Positions 1 to 13,582 of a stretch of 64,000 nucleotides of DNA are shown here, piece by piece. The position numbers and the translations under genes were made by a program. Source of the stretch: Tyto alba. Its lineage: Eukaryota > Chordata > Aves > Strigiformes > Tytonidae. Under the pieces are notes generated by a model. The model did no database searches, was not told where the DNA came from, and saw nothing but the letters and a program-made list of their open reading frames with translations. Position 1 is the first letter of the stretch. Each line of letters opens with the position of its first letter. Location: positions 8,259,752 to 8,323,751 of the forward strand of contig NW_024881301.1 in the NCBI RefSeq assembly GCF_018691265.1. The letters are read 5' to 3'.

Positions 1-176
1 CGCGCGGGGCAGTTTCGCGTTTACACTGCAGGGACATCTCTCACCTCCATCCCCATAGCTAATAGCAATTCTGGTTACTGGGTCTCAGCCACAGACTGTT
101 TCGTGCTATGCCTGCTTCATTCACCTGCTATTATCCTCTGCTGTTCTTCAGAAATTACTGCCAAATTATGCTGCTC

Positions 177-196
177 TTTTTTTTTTTTTTTTTTTT
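177..196 (+). repeat. T homopolymer
   Basis: Twenty consecutive T. Confidence 0.97.
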
Positions 197-498
197 CTTC
201 TCCATCATTAATTTATTTTCTAGGGTGGAGAGCTTCCCAGATCACCCTCCACCCACTTACACACATGCGTGCACACACACTTTATAGAAAGTGTTTACTT
301 ATGCGGGGGCAATAGTTTAAAAGGTAAATGAAATAGAGGACGCAGCCTGGATTGGCTTAGCAACACAAACAGTGCCAGCAGGTAAAGGGCCCAGGCCTGT
401 TCTTTCCCACCTCAGAATTGTTTTAAAATGACACCCCTTCATAATTAATTGTACAGCACCTGATTAGTCACTATTGACAGACCTAGAGCCAATTGACT

Positions 499-539
499 CT
501 TTTTTCTTCTTCTTCTTCTTTTTTTTTTTTTTTTTTTTT
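499..539 (+). repeat. (CTT)n and T tract
   Basis: CTT repeats run into about 20 T. Confidence 0.97.
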
Positions 540-3500
540 AATCTGGCTGAGGAGAAAATATGAAGTGCTTGTAACTACACATACAATATACCTCCTGGTG
601 ATTACATCAGGCAGCTGAGCAATTACAGCCAGTAGTATCAGCTCAGGAGCTGGAGGCTACAACAGCAGGATCACAGCGCAGCCTTAGCCTTTAATATGAA
701 AATGAAGAAGGGAAGCAACAAATCCAATAAAACCTAGAAGTCAAACAAAGCCAACTGGGAGTTTGTTTGTTGATAAGTTGAAGGAAGAAATGCGGCTGAT
801 AAAGCCAGGCGCTTCTTCTGTTTCTCCGGTCTCTCTGGTGGATGAGGAGGATTGAACTACTCAGGAGGCAGCCGGAATCCACCCAAGTGAGAAGGCAACC
901 CCAGTGGCAGAAAACACGTGTGTGTGCTTCATTAGCAATAGAGTTGGTTCAGAAGGGGTGGGTTTGTACCCATTTCCACTTCCAGGCATCTGTGAGTGCT
1001 TTGCAAAGCAAATAAATTTGCTCTGGGACAGGACAAGGACACACCACACCAGGGGAAGGTACTGGCAGCTTTTGCTCACCTTGATCTAAAATAGCATTAT
1101 CGTGCTGGAAGCTTTGAAAGAACAAAGTCAGTCTCCATTACCAAGAAAACAGTTGAGGTCCTCCATCTCCAAATCTCCAGCAGCCCGCTTCCAGACATGC
1201 TGCTTTCGTGCACCTCAACGCTGTATCAGTTTAACTCAACCATTGTACAACCCAGTAAAGCTGAGTCCTGCCACTGTGCAAACACTCTACACTCTAAGAG
1301 GATCCGTACAAGACCTTAGCCAACTTCAGAGTACTTCTGAGTAAGGTATTAAGCCAATATCAGTACCTACATAGGCGCTTGCTCCACTGTGAGTTAATCA
1401 GTTTAAACCCATACCTTTAGATAAATACTTGTGTACAGGCAGACAATGACTTGGGATTTGACCAAAGCTCAGTGAATACAATGTTAATGAATGTGTGCTC
1501 TGAATAAATAAATAATTAAAGAGCCACTTAATTAAGGCTCCTCTGCAGCCATTCTTCTTGCAGAAGAGGCACTATATGCAGAAAACCTCAGGGTCAGCTC
1601 TAAAGCAGATTACATGAATTTGGCAACAGATCTGCTGTTCTGAAAGCTGAGGACCTCATCAGGAATATGTTGCTCTGGAAAAGATCTCCTGCATGGAAAG
1701 GCCTCTGCATGGCCCGTATCTAAACTCCTTTGACACAGGTGATTGTACATCCCAGCTGTAGTGACTTCCAAATGTAGGCCCAGAAGCACAGGATACTGCA
1801 GAGCTGAGATCCCACAGCTGACTGACACGAACCATCTTCGCTCCAGGAGGAGTCCAAGCCACGTTGGGTCCAAGGTGACAACCACTTCTAAACATGTCTA
1901 GCCCTGGATTGGGTTAGCATGCATGGTCCAAATGTGTGTAGAGTTATGTTCTCAGTTTAAACCAGTATAAAAGGTAGCATATGGTTAGTAGAAATTCCAC
2001 CAGTTAAACTAGAACCAAATCACAGCTATTAATAGTTACAGTTTAGGACCCAGTTCTCCTTGGAAGAACGTACATTCTGCACCAGTTGATGTCCACACAG
2101 CCCGTAGATGAACCCTGGGATCCAGACCATATGTGTCCTTCTGCACTTGTTCACAGCTATTCCATAGAGAATCAACATTTATGGCTCAAAAGAATGCTGC
2201 AGGGACTTTGGAAAGAATAAACTGAGCCACACCCTCACTTTTAACTGGAATCAAAATGGTTTTATTTCTGTAAAACCATTATTAGCCTTAACCATCGTTT
2301 GTTTACAGGAACCATGACACAGGCTCTGTTTGAAAATGCAGTTTTCTGAAGAAACACTCTGGAAACGTGATTGAACTCAAACCCCTGTATATTTGCAGAA
2401 CAAGGGCCTATGCAGAGGCAAGGAGTCACAAGAAGAAGAAACGGCTAGAGAATAGAAAACCTACAGGGTGAAGCAGTATATTGGGATTATAGTGGCAAGA
2501 AAACACAGCAGCAAGACAACACAGCTTCAGAAAAGAGTGCAGGAATCTCACTTCAGTTGCAAAATTTTTCTTCTGGTTAATTTTTAGGTCATAAAGCTTC
2601 TTTCAGTCTTTCTTTACCTCCTGTTTTTCAGGGAGGAATCTTACACCAGTTCTTCATTCCTGTTTTCTCATTCCCTTTCTGAGTTTCTGCAAGAAGCAGG
2701 TTTTCTGCGTTTTCCATTCCAGAATTCTCATGGAATTTGGCCCTACAGTTATAACCAACACTCACATCTCATATTTTATCCTACACCTGCTGAAACAAAC
2801 CACGGAGCTCCTGCTCCAGTAAAGGGTACATATACTTGGATGACACCTCAAAAGTTGGGCATCTGAAGCTACGTATGGAACGAATACCTGAACTAATTTT
2901 CCATGAAGGAGGGGTATAAAATTCAAAATGCCCTTTTGGTAACACATACAGGTACTCACACTGAAATTCAGTTTCAACTCACAACCCATTTAACACAGCA
3001 CTATTTAAACGCTGAGCCAGAAGTCTACAACCGGTTTCCTCTGATCCACCACTAAGCCATGCAGCTGATGTCTAACTCACAGCCTATACCTCCAAAATGA
3101 ACATTTATACTCTTTCACTCAATCAAGTCTTGCTCTCCAGGTCCTTGCCTAACTTCTGCAGATGCATTTCAGAAGTAGCTTATATCTTCAGCAGAAAACA
3201 ACACTCACAGAACCCAGTAGCTACCTTGATCGCCTGGCCTTAGTGACAGATGACTTTTGACAACAAAACAGAGTCCATTCCAGTGGAATAAGAAAGGTAG
3301 GGTAGTCTTTGAGGCGTTTCAGTCCCCAGATTTTGTTAAGAAAGCAGCGCTCTTGCCTGTACATCTCTATACATCACCTCAAGATTTCTCCTGCATGTCT
3401 TCAAAGACACGTAACTTTACACGCAGGCTTTGTCCTCCTGATTTGAAATAATTTCCCTGACCTGTTACTCAGCCACAGCCAATCTTCTTTCCCTCCTCAT

Positions 3501-5208
3501 CCACATGCAGAGACTTTCCTCTCTGACTCCCACAGCTGCTTCTCTTTTGCAAGACCTGTTTCTATGCAGCTGTGCTAACAGGTCTCTGCAGGATCCTGCC
3601 CGGTCCCCAGGGTCCCTCACCAGCTCTCCAGCTGCCTCGTGTCAAGAGGTTAATCCTAGCGCATGCAGGCAGGCAGGTCCCACATGACCTGTTTAGGCAC
3701 CCCTTGTCACCCCTCCCTTCACCCCACTCCATTTTGCTCTGCTCTGGTCCCACTCAGCCCAAGGGTGACTTAGCAGGGATTGGATTTCCCACCTCATGCC
3801 CTCCCAACCTCCCCTCAGGAGCCACCCACTGCCGAGCCCGCTCCATCAGGACCCCCCTGTGTTCTCTGTTTCCAATCAGAAACACGGGGTTCTCTTCTCA
3901 CCTCTTCCATCTTCCTTGTGAAAATGAAAACCATGCCTCATAGCTGCAGTTCCAGTCTCCAGCACTCTGGTTGCAGGAGTGGACAACGTAAGCAAGGAAA
4001 AGCCATTGTTCTCGCAGCCTGAGACACCAGCTCAGGGCTTGAGAGCCCAGGATTCTGCTCTACTTAGTTCTTCTCCTTGCCTTAATCCTGAGCTCTCATT
4101 TCCCAACCCCTAAATTAGGTTCTTGGTCTAAAAGTGTTTTTGGGATATTCAGTTCAGCTGGAAAGTGCACCCTGCATTCATGGATCAGCTATTACCCCAG
4201 AAAGAGCGCTCTGGGCTTCCCCATCTGAAAGGCACCGGCATAGGTGGGGAGCAAGGACAGGCACAAGGAGCTATGGGTACTCTCAGGTACAAGCATAGGA
4301 CACAGGGTTGCCAGACAATGGAAATTTCTACTAACAATGATGGTGTCTCTGCCCTCAGCAATGACAGAATAAAATAAAGAAGACGTTCATTTCTGGAAGG
4401 CACACTTTGTATCTTTGCAAAGTTTGCAGTGATCTCATTGACATCTCTTCTAACCCATCAAAACCACTCCACGACATGGTCCTGAGCTCTCTTAGGATGT
4501 AACAACCCTTCGTCACAGTGCCTAGTTTGGATATCAATGCTGAGCCGGGAAGCATTACAAATGGACCATTGCATGAGATTAGTCCTGCTCAGGATGTAAG
4601 TTTCTGCAGCCCCCGAGTGACAGCCAGCTCTGCATCACTACAGCTTCTGAACAAGGGGGAGAGCCTCCCCAGGAGCAAGCTACAGACTGCAAATCCTTGT
4701 TAAGAGTTCACAGGTGAGGTAGTCAATGGTGGGTTATATAATGAATGTTATCTTTAGTAGAACCACCTTCTTGTTGCTTTGCAAGAAACACCTCGAGAAG
4801 GGCTGAAGGTGAAAGTGGAAGGAGAAGGGAGGCGGGGGGGACGTGAAATCTGCAGGCGCAGTAGTGTTTGGTGCTGCTCGAGAGGAGGCTCCAGTTACAA
4901 ATGCCTCAGGCAATGCTAAGAGGTGAAGATCTGAATGCAGGTCAGAGGAGGAAGCAACCAAAAGTCAACGTCTTCTGTGTTGTTTTAGACCATGTGGGTG
5001 CAGACTGGAGATGGGTGTTGGGAAGGCACTAAGGATGGGAAAGCTGGGCCAGATGACTCAGGCACTGGCATGGGACCATGGAAACTCTGGTCCTGTTGCT
5101 CATCTTTACATCTGACCTGCCATGAGGACTTCACATCACCTCACTTGCCTCTAACCTGTGGTGTCTACTTAGATAACAAGCATCCTAGGAGTTGCTGTGT
5201 CGCCTTTC

Positions 5209-5224
5209 TGTGTGTGTGTGTGTG
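5209..5224 (+). repeat. (TG)n microsatellite
   Basis: Eight TG units. Confidence 0.95.
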
Positions 5225-7204
5225 ACAGATCAACAGATCCACAGATCTCAAGGTGTTTCAGCAACATGAATGATCCTAACACAAGGAGAAGTAAGAGGCT
5301 GTGGAGTCCTGATTCCTCTTGCAGGCAGCTGTAATCCATTACAGACAACATCATTGCAATAAATGCTGATCATTACTTGCTAGTGGGGGAGAAGTGTTTG
5401 GGGGTGGGCGAGCAACGTGTTCAGGCTGAGCACTTCAAGCCAGACACCAAGGAAATGCTGGCAAAGCTGGATGGTCTGAGCATGGTGGACACCTTTCAAA
5501 TCTTCATGAGAGTCCCACCGTGTTCATCAGGAAAGACCTACCAGTGAGTTCGTACTCCTAGGGTTATTTATCCCTGACACTCTCATGCTTGCTCTGTCTG
5601 TATTTTCCCGGATTTTGAATTTGGAGGAATGTGAGGCAGAGAGAAGGGAAGGAGACTAAGAGTCCTGCATATCAGGGTGGCTTTGCCTCCACAGGTTTGA
5701 AGCTATACATATGTAAGAGATGTGTCTATCCATATCAGCAGATATTCATTAGCCCTAGGTTTATCTAAGGGATATTCTGTGTATAACAGCTCTGACAGAC
5801 TTGAATTATCATTCCTTCTCATTAGTAGCAGTTAGGAATGATCGTTTCTATTCTGAAGATTATTTTACTATTACAGAATTTTGCACCATTTTGACACCAA
5901 AGTATAAACCTGAATTGCTATCTTCTTTTAAACTACAGAATGGATATTCTGGAGAGCTTTGTTGGGATAATTCCAGGAAACTTCACTGCACCAAAGATGA
6001 TTCAGTAGTTGAATAGAACCCACACAACTGAGAGAAAAATGCTGAAGTAACAGATTTCAACTTCATCCTCTACATGAAATGCAGAAGACTTAATGGTTTA
6101 TTTCAATACATTCAGTGCCATCAGAACTGGAAAATGTGTGCATGAAAAGTTTAGAAGTTTCAAAAGGAATAATCATTCCATTCCGGCTTTATTATATCCT
6201 GCAGTTATGCCAAGTATCACTGTCACTAGTTTGCATATTTTTTATTCTTCTGTTTCTCCCTTGCCTGTGGGTGTTAGTCAACAGGTACTACCGTTCAAGA
6301 AGCAGGGCCCAGAGAAAGATCATTAAAAAGACTGAGTAATAAACTATCTCTGTCTAGAAGAAGCCACCAATTTTGCCACAGTGGTCCAGCTCTGACTGTG
6401 AGGATGCTCCACAGTACTGCCACCAGTACATCATTATTCCAGAGGACCATTCAGTCCCACCAACTTTTGCTCATTTTTCAGTACATATGTGGCCAAGGTT
6501 TTGTTCAGATTATGGAGTGATACCCAGATGATACCTGCACATTAGCAACATCTGTTGTTTACTGTTTGCAGTGTCATTTTCTATCGTCTTCAAGCAACTG
6601 AGTAAAGATACAGGAACTGCACCATGGGACCAGGGCAATGTGCCACAAGTTGGCTTTGATAAATGTTTTATCAGATAAGCAGCATGTTGATCTAAGAATC
6701 TGTCACAAAGAGAAAATTTGCTAGATATCTTATGTACAAGAAAAAGACAATCAGCTTGAAACTTTGGCAGTCTCCTTCCAGCAGCAGTCAAAACTGAGTG
6801 TTTAAAGAAAATGGGGTTGAAAAAAATCCCACCATAACGTACCTGGAGAATTGTACATGATTGTTACAGGAAAAATCTCTACCTCTGTCCCTCCTGCTTC
6901 TGGTAGGTTGCTAAAGTTGTAATGGGGTCCCACCAAGTAGAGGCAGGGGAGTGGAGAGGGCACTAGTGGGCTACTGGCTCTTGATCTGGTGTCCACACTT
7001 CCAAAAATGCCAAAACCAGTGGAGAATGTGCAGGAAAATACAGGTCAAAGGCAGCATCTCTCAGTATTCTGCTTTTTAAAAGAAGGCTGAGTTGACTTGC
7101 TGATGGTACAAATTCATACAGAAGGAAATGGTGCCACAAAGCAAAAACTATTTAATTTTAGTAGTGAAACACAACATAAATAGCTGGAAGTTAAAACCAG
7201 ATTT

Positions 7205-7229
7205 AAAAAAAAAAAAAAAAAAAAAAAAA
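7205..7229 (+). repeat. A homopolymer
   Basis: Twenty-five consecutive A, with no recognisable mobile element upstream. Confidence 0.97.
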
Positions 7230-9870
7230 GACTATGTGAGAACTAAGAACTATATTTACACCAGTAAGTATGAACAGCACGCCAGCAAAGGGCGGCAGCC
7301 TTGCTGGTAGATGTGTTTCAGCCAAAGGCAAGCTGCTGGGCTCACCACAGGGACGAAATGCAGGGAGGAGCTGTGAGGCTGCCACTGGGCGGGAGGCCCA
7401 CAGACCTGCACTGCTGGTGCCTCCAACCTTTCATAAATAACATAGGAAGGACTAAAACTACTAACATTTGTATTTAGCTGCTGCTGTCAGTAGCCACCTG
7501 TTACACAACTTTTCCTGATTTTCTTCCTTCACAAACATTTCCATTCCTGTAGGAAAAGCTTTGGAACCTCACGAGCATCTTTATCCACTTACTTCAGTGC
7601 ACATATAATTTTTCGCAGTGCAGACCACCCCCATACACTTGCTAACCCCTTAGTTTTCCCAGAGTGTTGCATTCCCAGATGCTAAACACTAATCATCAAG
7701 CAAGGAGGCGTGTACGTCCACCAGAAATAGATCTTCTACATCCTACATTATGTCATGACAAGTGATTTGCCATTAATTAATTTCACCGGCACTAGCAGGG
7801 TGGTGGTCACAGGTGTGGTTTTCAGAAATCAGAGGCAGCTGTTTGAGGTACAGCAGCCACAGAGAAACCAGCAAGGGTGTGTGCAATGGTTGGACCTGAG
7901 AAGTGACTGTCTGAAAGACAGAGAAGTGGAGAGATGCAAGAGATAGAGGGGTCTGAGGTCAGATTAAGCTGGCATTACTTGAACAAATCCAAGCTATATG
8001 AGAGACTTGTTGATTTAGGGTACTTTTTCCTCCTTTTCTGCTTTCTTTTTTAATGCATCCTCACCCATAACATGCCTTATCCTTTGGTTTTCCACAGTTC
8101 TCCCAGTCCCTAGTTCCCCTTCCCATCCCTGGCCTATTATTTCTTCACTGCTAATGAAGCAAACCTCAAGCAGAGGCAGCACTGGTGGGGTCATGACAAA
8201 TCAGCACTCCACAAAGTCAGTTCTGCGCTGGCCCTGCATTTTCCAAGGGTGGGAAGGGGTCACATCCCAGTGCTTTCAGTGGTACCATCCATGGCATCAC
8301 AGTCCCCTGGCTGCACATCCTGCAGCTTCTCAGCCCAAGGGACAGTGGCAGAGGCAAGGCTTCCCACTGCGTTTGCACAGAGCTGCTTATTTTTTCAGCC
8401 CCTTCACTCAGACTCGCCAAGAAACATCTTCCCTGGCCAGACATCCCATATTATGACTAAGGCAGAAGGCCACAGGTTTAGTCAGTTTGTGTACAGTTTG
8501 CAATTATTCAGCTGTTTTAATGAGAAGAAAGACCTTGAGGCCTGTGATGTCAGAGATAAGAAAGTGTGGAAAGCAGCAGATGTGTGACCTTGCTGCTCTC
8601 CTATTGCTTTCTCCTTTGTTCTGTGTGCTGCAGCTCTTCAAGGTTTTAGTACCAGGAAGGGGTGAGGGAAAGGCGAGATGCAGGTTTCACAGTAACTCAG
8701 ACTCCCAACTCGTGGAGCAACCCACCAGCTTTGAATACAAGCCACTAAAGGTAACTGAAATCCAGCAGCTGCTTGAGAGTTGGGATCTTGCAGGCTGCAG
8801 CCCTTTCCAGTATCTGGATATTTGTTCTCGTTGGTAAATCGGGACAAAAGTTCTCAGTACTCAGTATTTTCCTGGACAGAGAAGTTTTCCAAAAGAAAAA
8901 TTTCAGTTCAGGGCCACTGAAAGCCTTTTTCCTACAGAACAACATCTTCAAACACATAAACATGATTGAAACATTTCAGCTTGAGGTACGCTTGTGCGCT
9001 TCGGCCTAACAGGGCTAGATGCACTACAAGAACTGGAGCCAGTGAACAGGCATGGGTACCTAAACCAAACCTTAAAGGTACCAGAGGCACCAAAGGAAAA
9101 AGATTGGGTGCTCCACTTCTCTGCCTAGGTGCCGCTACACCCTTCAGATGCCTGAGATATACCTGGCTTCTTAAGGCATGACCAAGCTGAGTTGCAAAAC
9201 ACCTAAGCCCTACGTGCGTCTGTGCCAAGGTCCTCCCAGCTCTCTTGCCAGCAGCATCTTCTCTGCTCAGCACAGTCTGGACGTGGGGTTGGCACTGTCT
9301 CATGTGCCTTCAAAGCTGCCTCACGTATCTTCAAGCAAAACAGAAAAATACAGTTTTGATGCAAAACTAGTTGGATAGTCCAGTCTGAGGAGCAGCTGTT
9401 GGTGGTTCGTTGTCAAAAAGGGGAGAGACATGGAGAGGGACACAGGGCTGATGCCAAGCTCTATTTGTTATCATATTTGTCACAGCATGAGGGAACATAG
9501 ACTGTGACAGCAAACCTGGCGGGTACAGGTATGTGGGAGAGAGGATCAGAATTTAAAATTTTTTAAAAGGGAAAAAAGGAAAAAAAAAAGATATTGTTTT
9601 GAAAATTCAGAGAAATGGTGCAACCAAACTCAGTGGGGAAGAGTGCAAGGAACTACAATTAGGCAGGAATAATCAGCTGAACAAATACCAAATGAAAACA
9701 GCTGGTTAAGCAGCAGTTCTATAGAAAAGACTAAATCACACTATTAAACCAAAACCAAAACCAATAAAGCAAACATCATGTTGGAAGGAATAACAAGCAG
9801 CATTGCCCATACAACGAATTTACCCTTTTGTTCAGTGAAGTCCTGATATGCTACTGCTGTTAAAACGTGG

Positions 9871-10243
9871 CCAGTTCTGGGCAATGCACCTCAGGAAAGA
9901 TGTGGACCCTTTGGAGAGAGTCCAGGGACAGCAGAGGTCTGGGAAATGTGGACTGCATGGGAGGGCTGAAAGGACTGGATGACTTAGGACAAAAAAAAAG
10001 ACGACTGATGGGGATGCGGTAACAATCCTCAGCTACATAAAACAGTTCATAGATGAAGAGGGGACAAATCTGCTCCCCCGTTCATAATGGACAGGGTGAA
10101 AAACCTTTCTATGATAATAGAGGTCCTTAAGAATAATGTAAGAACATCTTTCACAACACAGCGTGTGCGCAGCTGGTCACTTCTTGGGCAGAGAGATGCT
10201 TTTGGAGACCTCTTCCAATCCCTCTGTCCATTTCTGTGCTCCA
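9871..10243 (+). mobile_element. CR1 LINE fragment, ancient, 3' region
   Basis: Recognised by an ordered series of degraded CR1 landmarks: ccagttctgggcaatgcacc, gatgtggaccctttggagag, agtccagggacagcag, a catagatgaagaggggac segment, tagaggtccttaagaat, and a closing ggagacctcttccaatccc. It is too decayed to encode reverse transcriptase. Boundaries are approximate. An internal A run lies near 9991-9999. Confidence 0.72.
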
Positions 10244-11577
10244 GGCACAGGATTTGCCATCGCATGCACACAGGCTGGCGGCCACCCTCGCGTACCCAGC
10301 GCTAAATAAACATCCTCACCTCCAGCCTTCAGGCACGGCTCCTTTTGAAATTATTCCACTTTGCAGAGAAGGACGAGGGAGACATTTGTCCGTAGACGGA
10401 GATCACGCTTGCCCGGCCCAGTCTTTGCAGGTCTGGTCGGAGCAGTGTGGATTGGAAAAGGTCATCACAGCTGCTGGTCCCTGATGTGGCTGGGCAGCTA
10501 CTCCCCCTGGGGCATTGATAGGAAAGATAGGTCTATTTGAAGAGTATTTAGAGCATCTGTGTTACCCCCGAAAATACTACCTGAGGTAGTTTCTGTCACT
10601 TTCTTGTCTATAGATGTAGCTAGGGTGGTCAGGAGGCTAGATAAAAAAACTAGGTACATCGGCTTATATGATCTCTTCCCCCCCCAAAATGCCCTGCTTG
10701 GAAAAAGCGGCATTTTTGCATGCATTTCCTAGGATGTTTAATTATGTTGTCACCATTTCTCTAAGTAAGATGCAGACCCTTGAACTGCGAGGGGGAAAAC
10801 CAGATATCAAAGAACATTTGCCAGACGTGATATTTATTTCTCAAATTAAAATCCCACAACAGCGCCTTATTGATTGCAGCTGGAAATCACCACGACAGGC
10901 CATCCCTACTTGCAAATATTTTGCCTGACACGTCAGCACACAACAGCTCTGAACAAGCAGAGTCAGCCACAACACTGGGGCAAACTGTGTCGGCTCCCAG
11001 AGCTCGTCCCGTGCTGGTGAGGGGGCCAGCACCCCACCCCCAGCCCTGGCGCTGCCGAGGGGATGAAGCAGAGTGAGAGGAGCCACCCTCAGGCCACGAT
11101 ATTGGGAACTGTGCTCGTCCCTATTTTTACTCAGCTGCTATGCTCCTCAAGACAACTTTTTGGGACAAGATGCTGTGTTCACATCACCTGGAGCAACATG
11201 GTGCCCAGCAAATATCCCTGTTCCAGTCATGCAACAGCTTTTTTCCACTTAACTTCCATGGCTTCCCCAGGAACCCCTCCTGCTATACCTTTAAACACAT
11301 ACAAGAGGCCAGGGATGGTTGCATTAAGCCGTTCTGCACAGCAGGGCATGGGACGTGGGTTGCGGGCAGCCCCACGGCCACCCTCCCTCACCCCACAGAG
11401 CAGGTAGGCAGGCGGCAGGGCACTCCCCACTCACAGCCCCCGAGCACCCCATTGTAATTCTTATCGGGCCGATGCACATTTTTCGCTCAAGGTGGCAAAA
11501 TGCCCAGGGGCTGCCAGGCTGCCAAGCTTTCCACTAAAAATACCTACCGTTCAGACACATTTCAGCCTGGGTCCATT

Positions 11578-11601
11578 AAAAAAAAAAAAAAAAAAAAAAA
11601 A
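11578..11601 (+). repeat. A homopolymer
   Basis: Twenty-four consecutive A at the left edge of the purine-rich tract. Confidence 0.97.
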
Positions 11602-12190
11602 GTGTGAGTGTATTCTGGTTGCAGTGGAAATGACGTGGGATAAGGCAGGGGAAGAGAGAAAGGGATGGGGAGACAGAGGGAATGAGATGGGACGAAGGCT
11701 GGAGAGCTGCCCACAGCAAGTCAAAGGCAGGCTGAGGTTGTTGGGAGGTGTTGGCTGTCCCTGGGGTGATGCGCGATGCCACTGATGCGCCATCCCGCTC
11801 CCCCTTCTCATGCTGTAGAAAATGCTTGTTCTTGCCATGCTTGCTACATGTGGTGCCACCGCCATGGCAGTGGAAGAGAGAGCACACACTGGGCTGTCCC
11901 CCTGCAATGCCACGGACGGGCAGGGACCTGGCATGAGGGAGGGGGGGTCCGGGGTGAGGGCAGGAGAGAGCCCGAGAGACTAAAGGGAGCCTGGACAGAG
12001 TCAGGACAAAGGTGGCCTGGCATGGAAATGGAGGAGGCTTGGAGAAAAGGGTTGGGAGAACACACATAGAGGTGGGGACAGAGCATGGGAGAGGACTAAA
12101 AGCAAAGGGAGGGTGATGCCAAGTGGGTGACAGGAGAAAGGGAGAAGGAAAAAATAAAAAAGAGAAAAAGGAAAAAAAGAACAGAGGATG
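11602..12190 (+). repeat. Long purine-rich strand-asymmetric tract with G4 motif
   Basis: The plus strand is strongly purine-rich for nearly 600 bp (runs such as gggaagagagaaagggatgg and ggagaaagggagaaggaaaa), with a short less biased centre near 11740-11900. At 11937-11960 four G-runs separated by one- to three-base loops fit a quadruplex motif. The long open frame on the opposite strand is a by-product of the composition. Confidence 0.7.
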
Positions 12191-12383
12191 GTAAAACACT
12201 CTTACCATGAAAATTCTCTGGCCTCATTCTCTGTCAAGCAGGATGGCTTTTAGCTGGCAATATGTTTTGGGAGCCCTGTGTGGCAGCAGGTTGTTCATTG
12301 ACTTTCCTGGCCCTCGTCACAGCTAACCTCCATTAAACATAGCTGATTATGTTTTATCAATGTTGCAAATGGAAGGAGTGATT

Positions 12384-12393
12384 GGGGGGGGGG
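12384..12393 (+). repeat. G homopolymer
   Basis: Ten consecutive G. Confidence 0.95.
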
Positions 12394-12847
12394 CGTTAGG
12401 AAGGGGTTTAGGCTTGTGAGAGTCAGGTCTGACTAACACATTTTACTTCTTGTTTTTAAGACTCTGTGTTTAAACTGCATGAGAACTGAAGAACCTTCAC
12501 TAACACAGGCTGTACTTCTCTCTGACCTTGCAGATAACCGTGAACTAAAACACGCAGCTCCCTAATTGCTGTTCCTGATGGCGCTTTACAAGCTCGTGCT
12601 AAATTTAACGAGGAGGAGGATCCGGCTGAAAACTTTTCCAAACGTTTCTTTCCTGCAGCAGTGGGAAGTATTGGAGGTGCAGGCCCCTGTGTGCCCCCTG
12701 TGGAGGGCAACAAAAGTACAAGAGATACAGAAAGAGGACCCAGCTTTACTGTACGAACTAATTCAACTTGAGACTGGAGTCCGCGTGCAGATATATGGGC
12801 ATTTATACACCCATATACCCACAGCAAACATAATCCCAGGTTTCCAT

Positions 12848-13095
12848 GTCGCCGGTCACAGTTCCTGTGCTTCAGGTCCTGCCACACGCGCCCATGAGGT
12901 CGGTGCGATGGGGGAGAACCCGAGGCTCCTTGGCGGGGGGTCCTCCTGCCCCACCAGCATGGGGAACCCCACACGGTGGCAAGGACACGAGGCAGCAGTC
13001 GGGTCCGCAGGGACGACGTGCAGCTCCCGGGAGGCTGAGTGCCAGCCAGCACGGCATTCCTGGCACGCAGGCAGCGGTGCCGCGACGTACCGCTG
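12848..13095. promoter_or_regulatory. CpG-dense patch
   Basis: About 20 CpGs in 250 bp, densest at the right end (ggtgccgcgacgtaccgctg). Open frames here overlap on both strands, as expected of GC-rich DNA rather than of a gene. A T tract follows at 13120. Confidence 0.4.
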
Positions 13096-13119
13096 ACACG
13101 CTGTAGCTGCTGAAGGGCA

Positions 13120-13135
13120 TTTTTTTTTTTTTTTT
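13120..13135 (+). repeat. T homopolymer
   Basis: Sixteen T directly after the CpG-dense patch. Confidence 0.95.
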
Positions 13136-13446
13136 ATTATTTTAGAAGCTATATTTTTTCCAATTCTGTCCCTTCTGGCCTGGTATGTTCCACGCTTGTG
13201 ATATTTCAGAGGAAGCAGATGTTGCTCCGACCACAGCAATTGTCAGAGTGTGTAATTTTTTCAGGCTCTTAGGCGAAAGACTCTCGCCACCTTTCACAAG
13301 CTGCATATGACAGCCTGAGAATTTCAGATCACACTGAGGCAAAGCCATTGTTCAGGTGGCTCACAGCGTGTCCAGAGAAAGATCTTACAACGAGGAGGCA
13401 TCAGATCATCTTGAAATTACCTGCTTATTGAGTTAGTGCTGCAGCC

Positions 13447-13468
13447 AAAAAAAAAAAAAAAAAAAAAA
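13447..13468 (+). repeat. A homopolymer
   Basis: Twenty-two consecutive A. Confidence 0.97.
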
Positions 13469-13582
13469 CCAAAAAATCCCAAACTTGCCAGAAATGCACA
13501 GAATAAAATAGAAGATGGAATGGCAAAATATCATTTTAAATGTTCACTGATCAAGTAAATGGGCTATAAAAATCTATTTAGT

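Larger units (their letters stand above)
1..9870. other. Intergenic, no supported gene
   Basis: Mixed-composition unique sequence with T/A tracts at 177-196, 499-539 and 7205-7229 and a TG repeat at 5209-5224. Open frames are short, overlap on both strands and match nothing that I recognise. The first 20 bases are CpG-dense (cgcgcggggc, then tttcgcg), possibly the edge of a CpG island off the left end. Confidence 0.7.

Noticed and set aside
6115..6339. Open frame with a hydrophobic segment resembling a membrane helix
   Set aside because: Only 74 codons, overlapped by another frame on the same strand, with no homology that I recognise. Leucine/isoleucine-rich frames are common in T-rich DNA.
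7205..7229. A tracts (here, 11578, 13447, 26390) as tails of processed pseudogenes
   Set aside because: No coding similarity or short flanking direct repeats upstream of any of them. They look like plain homopolymers.
11576..12208. A 210-codon open frame on the minus strand
   Set aside because: It lies exactly opposite a purine-rich tract, giving Phe/Ser/Pro/Leu-rich low-complexity protein, and overlaps other open frames in several phases. Composition explains it.
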